Positions 1-6,360 of a stretch of 6,377 nucleotides of DNA are shown piece after piece (position 1 is the stretch's first letter; every line of letters starts with the position of its first letter). Origin of the DNA: Streptococcus sp. A12 (GTDB lineage Bacteria; Bacillota; Bacilli; Lactobacillales; Streptococcaceae); contig NZ_CAJPOU010000065.1 of the NCBI RefSeq assembly GCF_905372335.1, forward strand, positions 1 through 6,377. The letters are read 5' to 3'. Both the position numbers and the translations under genes were made by a program. A model generated the notes under the pieces. That model searched no databases, was not told where the DNA came from, and worked only from the letters and a program-made list of their open reading frames with translations.

Positions 1-63
1 GAAGTTCGCTGACGTCCGCACTCACCTAAGGAAAGTTTTTCGGAAGACTTTATCTTCAATCTG

Positions 64-95
64 ACAAGACTGGATTACCATCCAGTCTTGTTTTG
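64..95 (+). terminator. Hairpin terminator, best oriented for rightward transcription
   Basis: A perfect 11-bp stem (64-74 with 81-91) closes a 6-base loop. On the plus strand it runs straight into a T-rich stretch (TTGTTTTGTCTT), as expected of an intrinsic terminator for a gene entering from the left edge. On the minus strand the stem is followed by CAGATTG with no T-tract, so it would be a weak terminator for the ABC operon that ends at 101, although it may still work in both directions. The hairpin is seen directly; the existence of a convergent gene is inferred. Confidence 0.65.
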
Positions 96-100
96 TCTTA

Positions 101-1834
101 CTAATTCGAAAGTTGGACAGTTTGCATTTTGTAATATACACCTCTTTGAGCCATCAACTCCGTATGATTCCCATGTTCGACAATATTTCCATCTACCATA
201 ACTAGGATGAGATCCGCATTTTCAATTGTAGACAGGCGATGGGCAATCACAAAGCTGGTCCGACCCACCATTAGCTTATGAAAGGCATCCTGAATGAGCA
301 ACTCTGTCCGCGTGTCAATAGAAGAGGTCGCCTCGTCTAAAATCAGAATCTTAGGCACTGCAAGAAAGACCCGAGCGATTGTCAGAAGCTGTCTTTGTCC
401 TTGAGAGAGGGAGTCTCCAGCATCTGCTAGATAGGTATCATAGCCATCTGGAAGCTGTTGAATAAAGAAATCAGCATTGGCAGCTTTTGCTGCTTGAACA
501 ACTTCTTCCCGACTAGCATCTGGTCGACCAAAGGCGATATTCTCATGTACGGTCCCAACTTTGAGCCAAGTCTCTTGGAGCACCATTCCAAACTGCTTGC
601 GGTAGCTAGCAAGACTATAGTCACTTACAGGTACTTGGTCTAAGAACAGGCGACCTTGATCCACATCATAGTAGCGCATGAGAAGGTTAATTAATGTAGA
701 TTTCCCAGCCCCAGTTGGACCAACAATAGCTACCTTACTAGCCGGCGGGATGGAAATGGAAAGATCCTTTATGAGGGTCTGATCAGGGCGATAACCAAAG
801 CTGACATGATCAAATTGGACAGCTCCTTCTACAGCGTCTTCTTGCAAGTCTCTCTTGCCACTTTCTTTCACTTCCTCCTGGTCTAGGATACTATAGAGGC
901 GCTCTGCACAAGCTAAGGCGCTTTGCAGTTCAGCAAGTACGGAGGAGATGTCATTGAAGGGTTTAGTATACTGATTGACATAGTTGAGAAAGGTCACCAA
1001 CTGACCAACAGTAAAGCCAGTTCCAGATAGGATACGGAAGGCACCAAATCCCGTCACAAGCGCATAGATTAGGGCATTGACAAAGCGCGTCGCAGGATTA
1101 ACGGTGGAGGAGTAAAAAATCGCTTCTTGAGAGCAAGCAGCATAGTCGCCATTGATCTCGATAAACTTCCTATGAAATGCATCCTGAGCATTGAAGGCTT
1201 GAAGCAAGCTTTCTTGACTGAGAGATTCTTCAATCATCTGCGTCTGAGCCCCACGCGCCTGGGTCTGCATCCTGAAGAGATGGTAAGAACGCTTGGCAAT
1301 AAAGCGGGCGATAAAGAGTGATAAGGGTGTCAAGATCAAGACCATCCCCATCATCATCCAATCCAATCGGGCCATACTAGCTATGGTCACTAGAATCGTA
1401 AGAAGACCAACAAAGAACTGACTGAAGACCATGAATAAACCATTGTTCAGTTGTTCAACGTCCGTGGTCAAGCGACTGACCAAATCCCCAGTACCTTGAC
1501 GATCCAGGTAAGATAAAGGAAGAATATACACTTTCTGGATGACCTTCTCCCTTAAGTCCTTACTGTAGCAATAGATCATCTGATTGTAGATTAAAGGATT
1601 CAACCATTGGATCAGCGTTGCAAAGAGGATCACTAGACCCATTTGCAGGATAAGTGGGAGTATGGGGTGAGCTGCATCAGGGAGGATCACTAAGTCTATT
1701 GCCCGCCCGATTAGGATAGGGATATAGACGGTCAACAAGACTTGTAAGATGGTTCCCAGACTTGCTATGATTAGCCAAATGGGCTGTTTGGCTATATCAG
1801 CAAGCAAGCGCCGTAAATAAGTCTTCTGTTTCAT
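101..1834 (-). CDS. ABC exporter half-transporter, catalytically competent subunit of a heterodimer
   Basis: This 577-residue protein is a fused membrane and ATPase half-transporter that should pair with the product of the gene just upstream. The N-terminal type IV exporter membrane domain (about residues 15-310) has hydrophobic segments near 18-43, 60-78, 134-153, 158-178 and 251-282. The nucleotide-binding domain (about 338-577) has an A-loop Tyr348, Walker A GPTGAGKST (372-380), Q-loop Gln420, signature LSQGQ (476-480), Walker B ILILDE (496-501, with Asp500 and catalytic Glu501), D-loop SSID and H-loop His532. All catalytic residues are intact; only the signature departs from LSGGQ. Its ATG overlaps the upstream stop codon (ATGA) and has a good Shine-Dalgarno, so translation is probably coupled. 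Length is normal for the family. By family, drug, lipid or peptide export is likely, but the substrate is unknown and no gene symbol is assigned. Confidence 0.96.
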   Translation of the reverse strand: MKQKTYLRRLLADIAKQPIWLIIASLGTILQVLLTVYIPILIGRAIDLVILPDAAHPILPLILQMGLVILFATLIQWLNPLIYNQMIYCYSKDLREKVIQKVYILPLSYLDRQGTGDLVSRLTTDVEQLNNGLFMVFSQFFVGLLTILVTIASMARLDWMMMGMVLILTPLSLFIARFIAKRSYHLFRMQTQARGAQTQMIEESLSQESLLQAFNAQDAFHRKFIEINGDYAACSQEAIFYSSTVNPATRFVNALIYALVTGFGAFRILSGTGFTVGQLVTFLNYVNQYTKPFNDISSVLAELQSALACAERLYSILDQEEVKESGKRDLQEDAVEGAVQFDHVSFGYRPDQTLIKDLSISIPPASKVAIVGPTGAGKSTLINLLMRYYDVDQGRLFLDQVPVSDYSLASYRKQFGMVLQETWLKVGTVHENIAFGRPDASREEVVQAAKAANADFFIQQLPDGYDTYLADAGDSLSQGQRQLLTIARVFLAVPKILILDEATSSIDTRTELLIQDAFHKLMVGRTSFVIAHRLSTIENADLILVMVDGNIVEHGNHTELMAQRGVYYKMQTVQLSN

Positions 1835-3576
1835 TCTGCCCTCTCCTCTCTCTTCTGTTGGGAGTAATGAATCTCTTGGTATAAAGTATTCGTTGCCACC
1901 AAGTCCTCATGACTTCCTAGGCCGACTTGACGACCTTTATCTAAGACGAGAATTTGCTCAGCACTTCGTAGACTATTGGTCCGCTGCGAAATGAGAATGA
2001 GGCTTGTCTCCGTCAATTCCTCTTTTAGAGCCTGTAAAAGTCGTGCTTCTGTCAAATAGTCCAAGGCAGATGTAGAATCATTCAATACCAAAAATGGAGC
2101 TTGGCGAAGGATAGCACGTGCTATGGTCAAACGTTGACGTTGACCACCGGAAAAATTCCGTCCAAAAGCTTCTACGGGAGCCTCTAGTCCTCCCTCTTTC
2201 TCACGGACGAAATCAGCTGCTTGCGCAACTCCCAAGGCCCACCACAACTGCTCTTCATTCGCTTCCTCATTTAATCCCAGCGTTAGATTGGAACGAATAC
2301 TTCCTTTAAAGAGTTCTGCTTTTTGAGGAACTACTGCTACCCAGTCACGCCACTGACCAAGGGTCTTGGGACTATGTCCATCTTTAAAGACACTTACACT
2401 ACCCTGACTTGGGCCATAAAGATGCCATAGCAATTGAACCAGAGTCGACTTCCCAGCTCCTGTCCCTCCAATAATTCCCAAGGTTTGGCCCTTGTTCAGG
2501 GATAAGTGAATCCCTTCTAAGGATGGTTTTGCGGCTAAAGGATAGGTAAAGACAAGGTCTTGGATCTGTAGCGCCAGTTGAGGGTCAGAAACAGATACAT
2601 CATCCAACTCTTGATCCAGCTCTTCACTTTTCTCATCAAAGACCTGGACTATCCGACCAGCAGCAATATAGCTTTGGTTGAGCGATGTCACCAACATGGC
2701 CAGCTTCAATAATTCTGTTAAGATTTGAAGCAGGTAATTGACCAAAGCGACCAACATTCCTTGACTGAGGGTCCCCATTTGAATAGAGGATTGCCCTTGC
2801 CAAAGAATACAAATCAAGGTTCCATTCACGACGAGGAAAGTCAAGGGACCGATTAAACTAGACCATTTAGAGACCACTAATTGCCACTTCGTATAGTCTT
2901 GGTTAACCTCATTAAACTCTGCTTCTTCGTTAGCTGCCTGCCCAAAGGCGCGGATAACCCTCATCCCTTGTAACTGCTGACGCGTAATGGTGACCATTCG
3001 GTCTGTAATTTTCCTGATGCGTGCATAAAGAGGATTGACCAACCGAGACATAAGGACAATGATGAGGGACAAGAGAGCAACCATACCAATAAACCATAAG
3101 GTTAGTTGCGGACTAATAGTGAAGGCCATAAAAATCGATCCGAAAACGACAATCGGCGCACGGAGAAATAGACGTAAAAATAGATTAATCCCCGTTTGAA
3201 TCTGATAAGTATCACTGGTTAAGCGCGTCACGAGACTTGAGGTGGTTAAGCGGTCTCTTTGCTCCTTAGACAAGCTAAGAATCTTCTCATATAGGTCATT
3301 GGTCAATTCCTTGGTATAACCTACCGCTGCTTTTGACGAATAATACTGGGCCGTTATCGCTACAAGAACCCCAAAACCAGCAAAAACAAATAAGAGACCA
3401 ACCAGTCCAAATATCCCCCCTTGATCCTGACGGGGGATGAGCTGATCGACCAGATGGGCAATTAAAAGTGGAACCAGTAATTCAAAAGTTGCTTCTAACA
3501 ACTTGAAAAACGGTCCCAGTATGGTTTCTTTTTTATAATTCCTGAAGTATTTCAATAAGTCTTTCATACTAGTCAT
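1831..3576 (-). CDS. ABC exporter half-transporter, degenerate-site subunit of a heterodimer
   Basis: This 581-residue half-transporter is the first gene of the ABC operon. The membrane domain (about residues 17-310) has hydrophobic segments near 20-46, 54-76, 133-153, 158-178, 241-259 and 270-297. The nucleotide-binding domain (about 336-575) has A-loop Tyr345, Walker A GGTGAGKST (370-378), Gln418 and a canonical signature FSGGQ (475-479). Walker B reads FLVLND (495-500), so the Mg-coordinating Asp is Asn499 and the catalytic Glu is Asp500. The H-loop His is Gln531 (SQRTNSL). This is the degenerate half of asymmetric exporters such as LmrCD, BmrCD, PatAB and TM287/288; orthology to any one of these is not claimed. 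The start at 3576 gives MTSMKD. Another ATG lies three codons in, but only the first has a purine tract close upstream, and that tract is weak (AGAAAG). Substrate unknown. Confidence 0.96.
   Translation of the reverse strand: MTSMKDLLKYFRNYKKETILGPFFKLLEATFELLVPLLIAHLVDQLIPRQDQGGIFGLVGLLFVFAGFGVLVAITAQYYSSKAAVGYTKELTNDLYEKILSLSKEQRDRLTTSSLVTRLTSDTYQIQTGINLFLRLFLRAPIVVFGSIFMAFTISPQLTLWFIGMVALLSLIIVLMSRLVNPLYARIRKITDRMVTITRQQLQGMRVIRAFGQAANEEAEFNEVNQDYTKWQLVVSKWSSLIGPLTFLVVNGTLICILWQGQSSIQMGTLSQGMLVALVNYLLQILTELLKLAMLVTSLNQSYIAAGRIVQVFDEKSEELDQELDDVSVSDPQLALQIQDLVFTYPLAAKPSLEGIHLSLNKGQTLGIIGGTGAGKSTLVQLLWHLYGPSQGSVSVFKDGHSPKTLGQWRDWVAVVPQKAELFKGSIRSNLTLGLNEEANEEQLWWALGVAQAADFVREKEGGLEAPVEAFGRNFSGGQRQRLTIARAILRQAPFLVLNDSTSALDYLTEARLLQALKEELTETSLILISQRTNSLRSAEQILVLDKGRQVGLGSHEDLVATNTLYQEIHYSQQKREERAE
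1843..1847 (-). promoter_or_regulatory. Ribosome binding site of the second ABC gene
   Basis: On the minus strand AGGAG lies in a purine-rich run (GAGAGGAGAGGG) and ends 8 bases before the ATG at 1834. It is inside the 3' end of the upstream ABC gene, where it also encodes the Glu/Arg-rich tail of that protein. With the ATGA overlap it supports the start choice and near-equal translation of both subunits. It is much stronger than the site of the first ABC gene. Confidence 0.8.
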
Positions 3577-3579
3577 TTT

Positions 3580-3621
3580 TCTTTCTAAAGGATGTATTTA
3601 TTTTACCACAATTTAGAAAGA
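3580..3621. repeat. Perfect 10-bp inverted repeat around the ABC promoter; candidate operator or RNA switch
   Basis: TCTTTCTAAA (3580-3589) and TTTAGAAAGA (3612-3621) are exact reverse complements separated by 22 bases. Their centres are 32 bp apart, about three helical turns. One arm lies just upstream of the extended -10; the other lies in the short leader and contains the AGAAAG tract before the ATG. It could be a two-site operator for a regulator. In transcripts reading through from the MFS gene it could also fold and cover the ribosome site. The repeat is observed; function is inferred, and AT-rich chance is possible. Confidence 0.45.
3600..3610 (-). promoter_or_regulatory. Extended -10 promoter of the ABC exporter operon
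   Basis: On the minus strand TGTGG (3610-3606) is followed directly by TAAAAT (3605-3600). This is a full TRTGN extension plus a -10 matching TATAAT at five of six positions. No good -35 is present: the position 17 bp upstream (3628-3623) is the T-tract of the preceding terminator, as is tolerated in extended -10 promoters. Transcription would start near 3593, leaving a leader of about 17 bases before the ATG. Confidence 0.65.
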
Positions 3622-3622
3622 T

Positions 3623-3653
3623 AAAAAAACTCTCCCTGCAAAGCAGAGAGAGT
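3623..3653 (-). terminator. Intrinsic terminator of the MFS transporter gene
   Basis: On the minus strand an 11-bp stem with one mismatch (3653-3643 with 3639-3629, C3635 facing A3647) closes a 3-base loop and is followed by seven consecutive T (3629-3623). It lies about 30 bases after the MFS stop codon and separates that gene from the ABC operon. Its T-tract occupies the -35 position of the ABC promoter. Confidence 0.9.
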
Positions 3654-3660
3654 CGAATAA

Positions 3661-3677
3661 TGACCTGATGAAGGTCA
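3661..3677 (-). other. Extra 6-bp hairpin just after the MFS stop codon
   Basis: TGACCT (3661-3666) and AGGTCA (3672-3677) form a perfect 6-bp stem with a 5-base loop. It starts only 6 bases after the MFS stop codon and lies upstream of the main terminator. On the minus strand it is followed by TTATTCG, too poor in T to be a strong terminator itself. It could block 3' exonucleases or assist the next hairpin. Confidence 0.45.
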
Positions 3678-3683
3678 GCAATT

Positions 3684-4883
3684 TTATTCCGTCTTTGTCC
3701 CCTTGTTTAAGATCTTGCCCATTTTCCCTAATCCAACCACTAAGAGAGGGAAAGAAAGGAGTGTTATCAGACCTAGTACAAGAAAAACAGCTACAAATCC
3801 ACTAGTATCAATCAACCAACCAGTCAGTGGGAAGATCACGATCATGGAAAGACTAAACATCATGGAATTGATACTCAGCATGGTTGCTCGTACACTAGAA
3901 GGCAGATAAGTTTGTAAATCATTGTAGTAAATGGGTTGATAAACTGCGTATAGTGCATTGGTCAAGAGATAGACACTCAGATAGGCGAATGGAGTCTTGA
4001 AAGCTACCAAAAGCAAGGCCAAACCTGTCAGCGCCACTAGGATTGGAAAGACTTGATTACTATTCCATTTTTTCCCGATTTGACTGGCCAGATAAACCGC
4101 TAGGAGATTGAATCCACTACCAATCAACATGATGAGCGAAACTTGCCAACTGGCTAAGTCACTGATTTTCTGTTGGTAGTAAAAATAAAACATACACATG
4201 ATGGTTCCTAGTAACTGATAGGTGAGCATCCAGTAAAAGAGTACTGGTTTCTCCTGCCATTCTTTTTTCACTACCACCAATATCCGTTTTAAGGTCAAAT
4301 GATTTCTTTCAGCACTCTTGCTCTCTGGTTCCTTCATCAGAAAAATCAAGACTATGGAAAGCAAGGAAAGACCAATAGCAATTAGGTAGGTCCAGGCCAA
4401 TGCGCCATGAACAAAGAAGCCTGCCACAACGGTACCCAAAGTTCGGGTGACTTCGGCCACGCCAGACAAAAAGCTAGAAATCTGAAGATACCGGTCCTTT
4501 TGCCCTGCTTCTACCGCAGAATCGTATAAGAAAGCGGTGCTAGTTCCCGAGTCAAAATTATAAGACCAAGCACTGACCATCATAGCAAGCGCATAGATCC
4601 AAAAATTCCCCTGACCAAACAAGATCAAGATAGAGGATCCAATGCTGGCCAAACGAGCCAAATAGAGATTGGTCTTGTAGCTAATGCGATCTGCCAACAT
4701 ACCAGATGGGATCTCACACAAGAGGCTGGTCCCATGAAAGATACTCTCTAATAGACCGATTTGAAGCAAGGAAAGTCCATTTTGAATGAAGAATAAAATC
4801 CAAAAACTGGTAATTCCAAAATAAGATGTAAATTCCAGTCCTGCTAGGAGTGGAATATTGCCTTTGTAAGTTCTTTTAAACAT
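3684..4883 (-). CDS. Major facilitator superfamily (MFS) transporter, probable efflux pump
   Basis: This 399-residue, highly hydrophobic protein has about twelve membrane segments in two sets of six. They lie near residues 11-33, 42-62, 73-90, 94-112, 135-158, 163-183, 213-235, 247-266, 277-294, 298-316, 335-356 and 362-384. A charged central loop covers about 184-212. The loop between segments 2 and 3 carries an MFS motif A (GMLADRISYK, 61-70, with Asp65 and Arg66). The usual drug:H+ antiporter motif C (GPxxGG) in segment 5 is not seen; that region reads EVTRTLGTVVAGFF. A typical MFS RATMLSINS segment lies at 332-340. Length and fold suit a proton-coupled exporter, but the substrate is unknown and import cannot be excluded. 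The ATG at 4883 has only a weak purine tract (GAAAGAGAG) upstream. The gene is flanked by terminators on both sides, so it is probably monocistronic. Confidence 0.93.
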   Translation of the reverse strand: MFKRTYKGNIPLLAGLEFTSYFGITSFWILFFIQNGLSLLQIGLLESIFHGTSLLCEIPSGMLADRISYKTNLYLARLASIGSSILILFGQGNFWIYALAMMVSAWSYNFDSGTSTAFLYDSAVEAGQKDRYLQISSFLSGVAEVTRTLGTVVAGFFVHGALAWTYLIAIGLSLLSIVLIFLMKEPESKSAERNHLTLKRILVVVKKEWQEKPVLFYWMLTYQLLGTIMCMFYFYYQQKISDLASWQVSLIMLIGSGFNLLAVYLASQIGKKWNSNQVFPILVALTGLALLLVAFKTPFAYLSVYLLTNALYAVYQPIYYNDLQTYLPSSVRATMLSINSMMFSLSMIVIFPLTGWLIDTSGFVAVFLVLGLITLLSFPLLVVGLGKMGKILNKGTKTE

Positions 4884-4941
4884 TGTTTTCTCTCTTTCAA
4901 TATGTAATATGATTGTTTCTAAAAGACTTACTGAGAGTTGC

Positions 4942-4959
4942 CTACATTTTCTCCACCTC
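4942..4959 (-). other. Possible start-stop element (Shine-Dalgarno + ATG-TAG) in the MFS leader
   Basis: On the minus strand GAGGTG (4959-4954), an exact six-base match to the anti-Shine-Dalgarno complement, is followed after six bases by ATG (4947-4945) and at once by TAG (4944-4942). It lies 58 bases before the MFS start, out of frame with it. A 7-codon reading frame, MKEVEKM, starts at 4965 and uses the same TAG but has no ribosome site of its own. The pieces are seen; any role in controlling the MFS gene is inference, and the motif may be chance. Confidence 0.3.
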
Positions 4960-4971
4960 TTTCATTTAATG

Positions 4972-4995
4972 TAAAAACGCCAATTGGCGTTTTTA
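4972..4995 (-). terminator. Intrinsic terminator of asnS
   Basis: A perfect 24-base palindrome with core CGCC-AATT-GGCG is flanked by five A on one side and five T on the other. It begins 6 bases after the asnS stop codon. Because the A and T flanks are symmetric it could stop transcription in either direction, but the only gene seen to enter it is asnS. Confidence 0.88.
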
Positions 4996-5001
4996 TAGTT
5001 A

Positions 5002-6345
5002 TTAAGGTTTGATACGGTGCAACATACGTGGGAATGGAATGGCTTCACGGATGTGTTTTGTACCAGCTGCGAAGGTTACCATACGCTCGATACCGATACC
5101 AAATCCACCGTGTGGGACTGTACCGTATTTACGAAGGTCAAGGTAGAATTCATACTCTGTACGATCCATACCAAGTGATTCCATCTTCGCTACAAGCGCA
5201 TCGTAGTCTTCCTCACGCATTGAACCACCAATGATTTCTCCGTAGCCTTCTGGTGCAAGCAAGTCTGCACAAAGCACGCGATCTGGGTTACCAGGAACTG
5301 GTTTCATGTAGAAGGCCTTGATATCTGATGGATAGTTGATCACAAAGGTTGGTACACCAAAGTGGTTTGAAATCCATGTTTCGTGTGGTGAACCGAAGTC
5401 ATCACCATGTTCAAGATGTTCGTAGTCCGCATCTTCATCGTTTTCGTGCTCTTGCAAGAGATCAATCGCTTCATCGTAAGTAATGCGTTTGAATGGCTCA
5501 GCAATGTAGCGTTTCAAAAGTTCCGTATCACGTTCCAATGTTTCCAAGGCTTGAGGAGCACGGTCCAACACACCTTGAAGCAAAGCTTTAACATAAGCTT
5601 CTTGCAAGTCAAGTGACTCATCATGTGTCAAGTATGAGTACTCAGCATCCATCATCCAGAACTCAGTCAAGTGACGACGAGTCTTAGATTTCTCTGCACG
5701 GAATACTGGACCAAAGTCAAAGACGCGACCTAGAGCCATAGCACCTGCTTCAAGATAAAGCTGACCAGATTGACTCAAGTAAGCTGGTGTTCCAAAGTAG
5801 TCAGTTTCAAACAGTTCAGTTGAATCTTCTGCCGCATTTCCTGAAAGAATTGGGCTATCAAACTTCATGAAGCCATTCTTATCAAAGAACTCATAAGTTG
5901 CATAGATGATCGCATTACGGATTTGCATGACAGCTACTTGTTTGCGTGAACGAAGCCACAAGTGACGGTTGTCCATCAAGAAGTCTGTTCCATGTTCTTT
6001 TGGAGTGATTGGGTAATCTTGAGATTCACCGATCACTTCGATGTCTATAATATCGAGCTCGTAACCAAATTTAGAACGCTCGTCTTCTTTGACAATCCCT
6101 GTCACGAAAACAGATGTTTCTTGGCTTAGACGTTTGATAGTATCAAATTTTCCAAGACCTACTTCTTCGCCGAATTTTTCGATAAAGTTTGGTTTGAAAG
6201 CAACACCTTGGAAGAAGGCCGTTCCGTCACGCAATTGCAAGAATGCGATCTTCCCTTTTCCTGATTTATTCGCCACCCAAGCACCGATGGTCACTTCTTG
6301 ACCGACATAGTCTTTTACTTCGATGATGGTAATCCGTTTTGTCAT
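5002..6345 (-). CDS. asnS: Asparagine--tRNA ligase (AsnRS)
   Basis: This cytoplasmic class IIb aminoacyl-tRNA synthetase joins asparagine to tRNA-Asn using ATP. The 447-residue protein has an N-terminal OB-fold anticodon-binding domain (about 16-106, including VTIGAWVANKSGKGKIAFLQ). The catalytic core follows, with motif 1 around 141-167 (ending FMKFDSPIL), motif 2 FRAEKSKTRRHLTEFW (215-230, with the ATP-binding Arg216) and motif 3 GGFGIGIERM (413-422, with Arg421). An acidic insertion (about 299-316) lies inside the core. The sequence matches streptococcal AsnS end to end from memory. The start at 6345 (MTKRI) is chosen over an in-frame ATG at 6366 because it has AAAGGAAG 7 bases upstream and gives the usual length; the longer form would add MRKGRCI. 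A hairpin terminator follows the stop. The promoter must lie beyond the right edge. No truncation or missing key residue is seen. Confidence 0.99.
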   Translation of the reverse strand: MTKRITIIEVKDYVGQEVTIGAWVANKSGKGKIAFLQLRDGTAFFQGVAFKPNFIEKFGEEVGLGKFDTIKRLSQETSVFVTGIVKEDERSKFGYELDIIDIEVIGESQDYPITPKEHGTDFLMDNRHLWLRSRKQVAVMQIRNAIIYATYEFFDKNGFMKFDSPILSGNAAEDSTELFETDYFGTPAYLSQSGQLYLEAGAMALGRVFDFGPVFRAEKSKTRRHLTEFWMMDAEYSYLTHDESLDLQEAYVKALLQGVLDRAPQALETLERDTELLKRYIAEPFKRITYDEAIDLLQEHENDEDADYEHLEHGDDFGSPHETWISNHFGVPTFVINYPSDIKAFYMKPVPGNPDRVLCADLLAPEGYGEIIGGSMREEDYDALVAKMESLGMDRTEYEFYLDLRKYGTVPHGGFGIGIERMVTFAAGTKHIREAIPFPRMLHRIKP

Positions 6346-6352
6346 AATACAT

Positions 6353-6360
6353 CTTCCTTT
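6353..6360 (-). promoter_or_regulatory. Ribosome binding site that fixes the asnS start
   Basis: On the minus strand AAAGGAAG ends 7 bases before the ATG at 6345. The alternative ATG at 6366 has no comparable site in the 11 bases visible upstream of it, so this site decides for the 447-residue form. Confidence 0.85.

Noticed and set aside
1..64. Short open stretches at the left edge on the plus strand, ending at stops near 12-14... 27-29 and 62-64, and one on the minus strand running off the edge
   Set aside because: They are 3 to 20 codons long with no recognisable protein end, and nothing chooses between frames. The terminator suggests a rightward gene, but which frame it uses, or whether it already ended before position 1, cannot be decided.
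458..1321. Plus-strand open frames of about 60 codons inside the second ABC gene, and a further one within 427-624 on the minus strand
   Set aside because: They lie wholly inside a well-supported ABC coding region in other frames, have no ribosome site of note and resemble no protein family. They are shadows of the real gene.
1831..3576. Assigning the ABC pair to patA/patB, satA/satB, efrA/efrB or lmrC/lmrD
   Set aside because: The asymmetric architecture is shared by all these families, and the membrane-domain sequences do not clearly match the ones I can recall. A named call needs a similarity search.
4884..4920. Direct repeat AATATGT/AATATGA and a CAAT...ATTG palindrome just upstream of the MFS start
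   Set aside because: Only 4 to 6 matching bases in very AT-rich sequence; chance is a sufficient explanation.
5028..6301. Three plus-strand open frames of about 70 codons antisense to asnS
   Set aside because: asnS is highly conserved with strong codon bias, which leaves antisense frames open by chance. No start signals or protein features support them.
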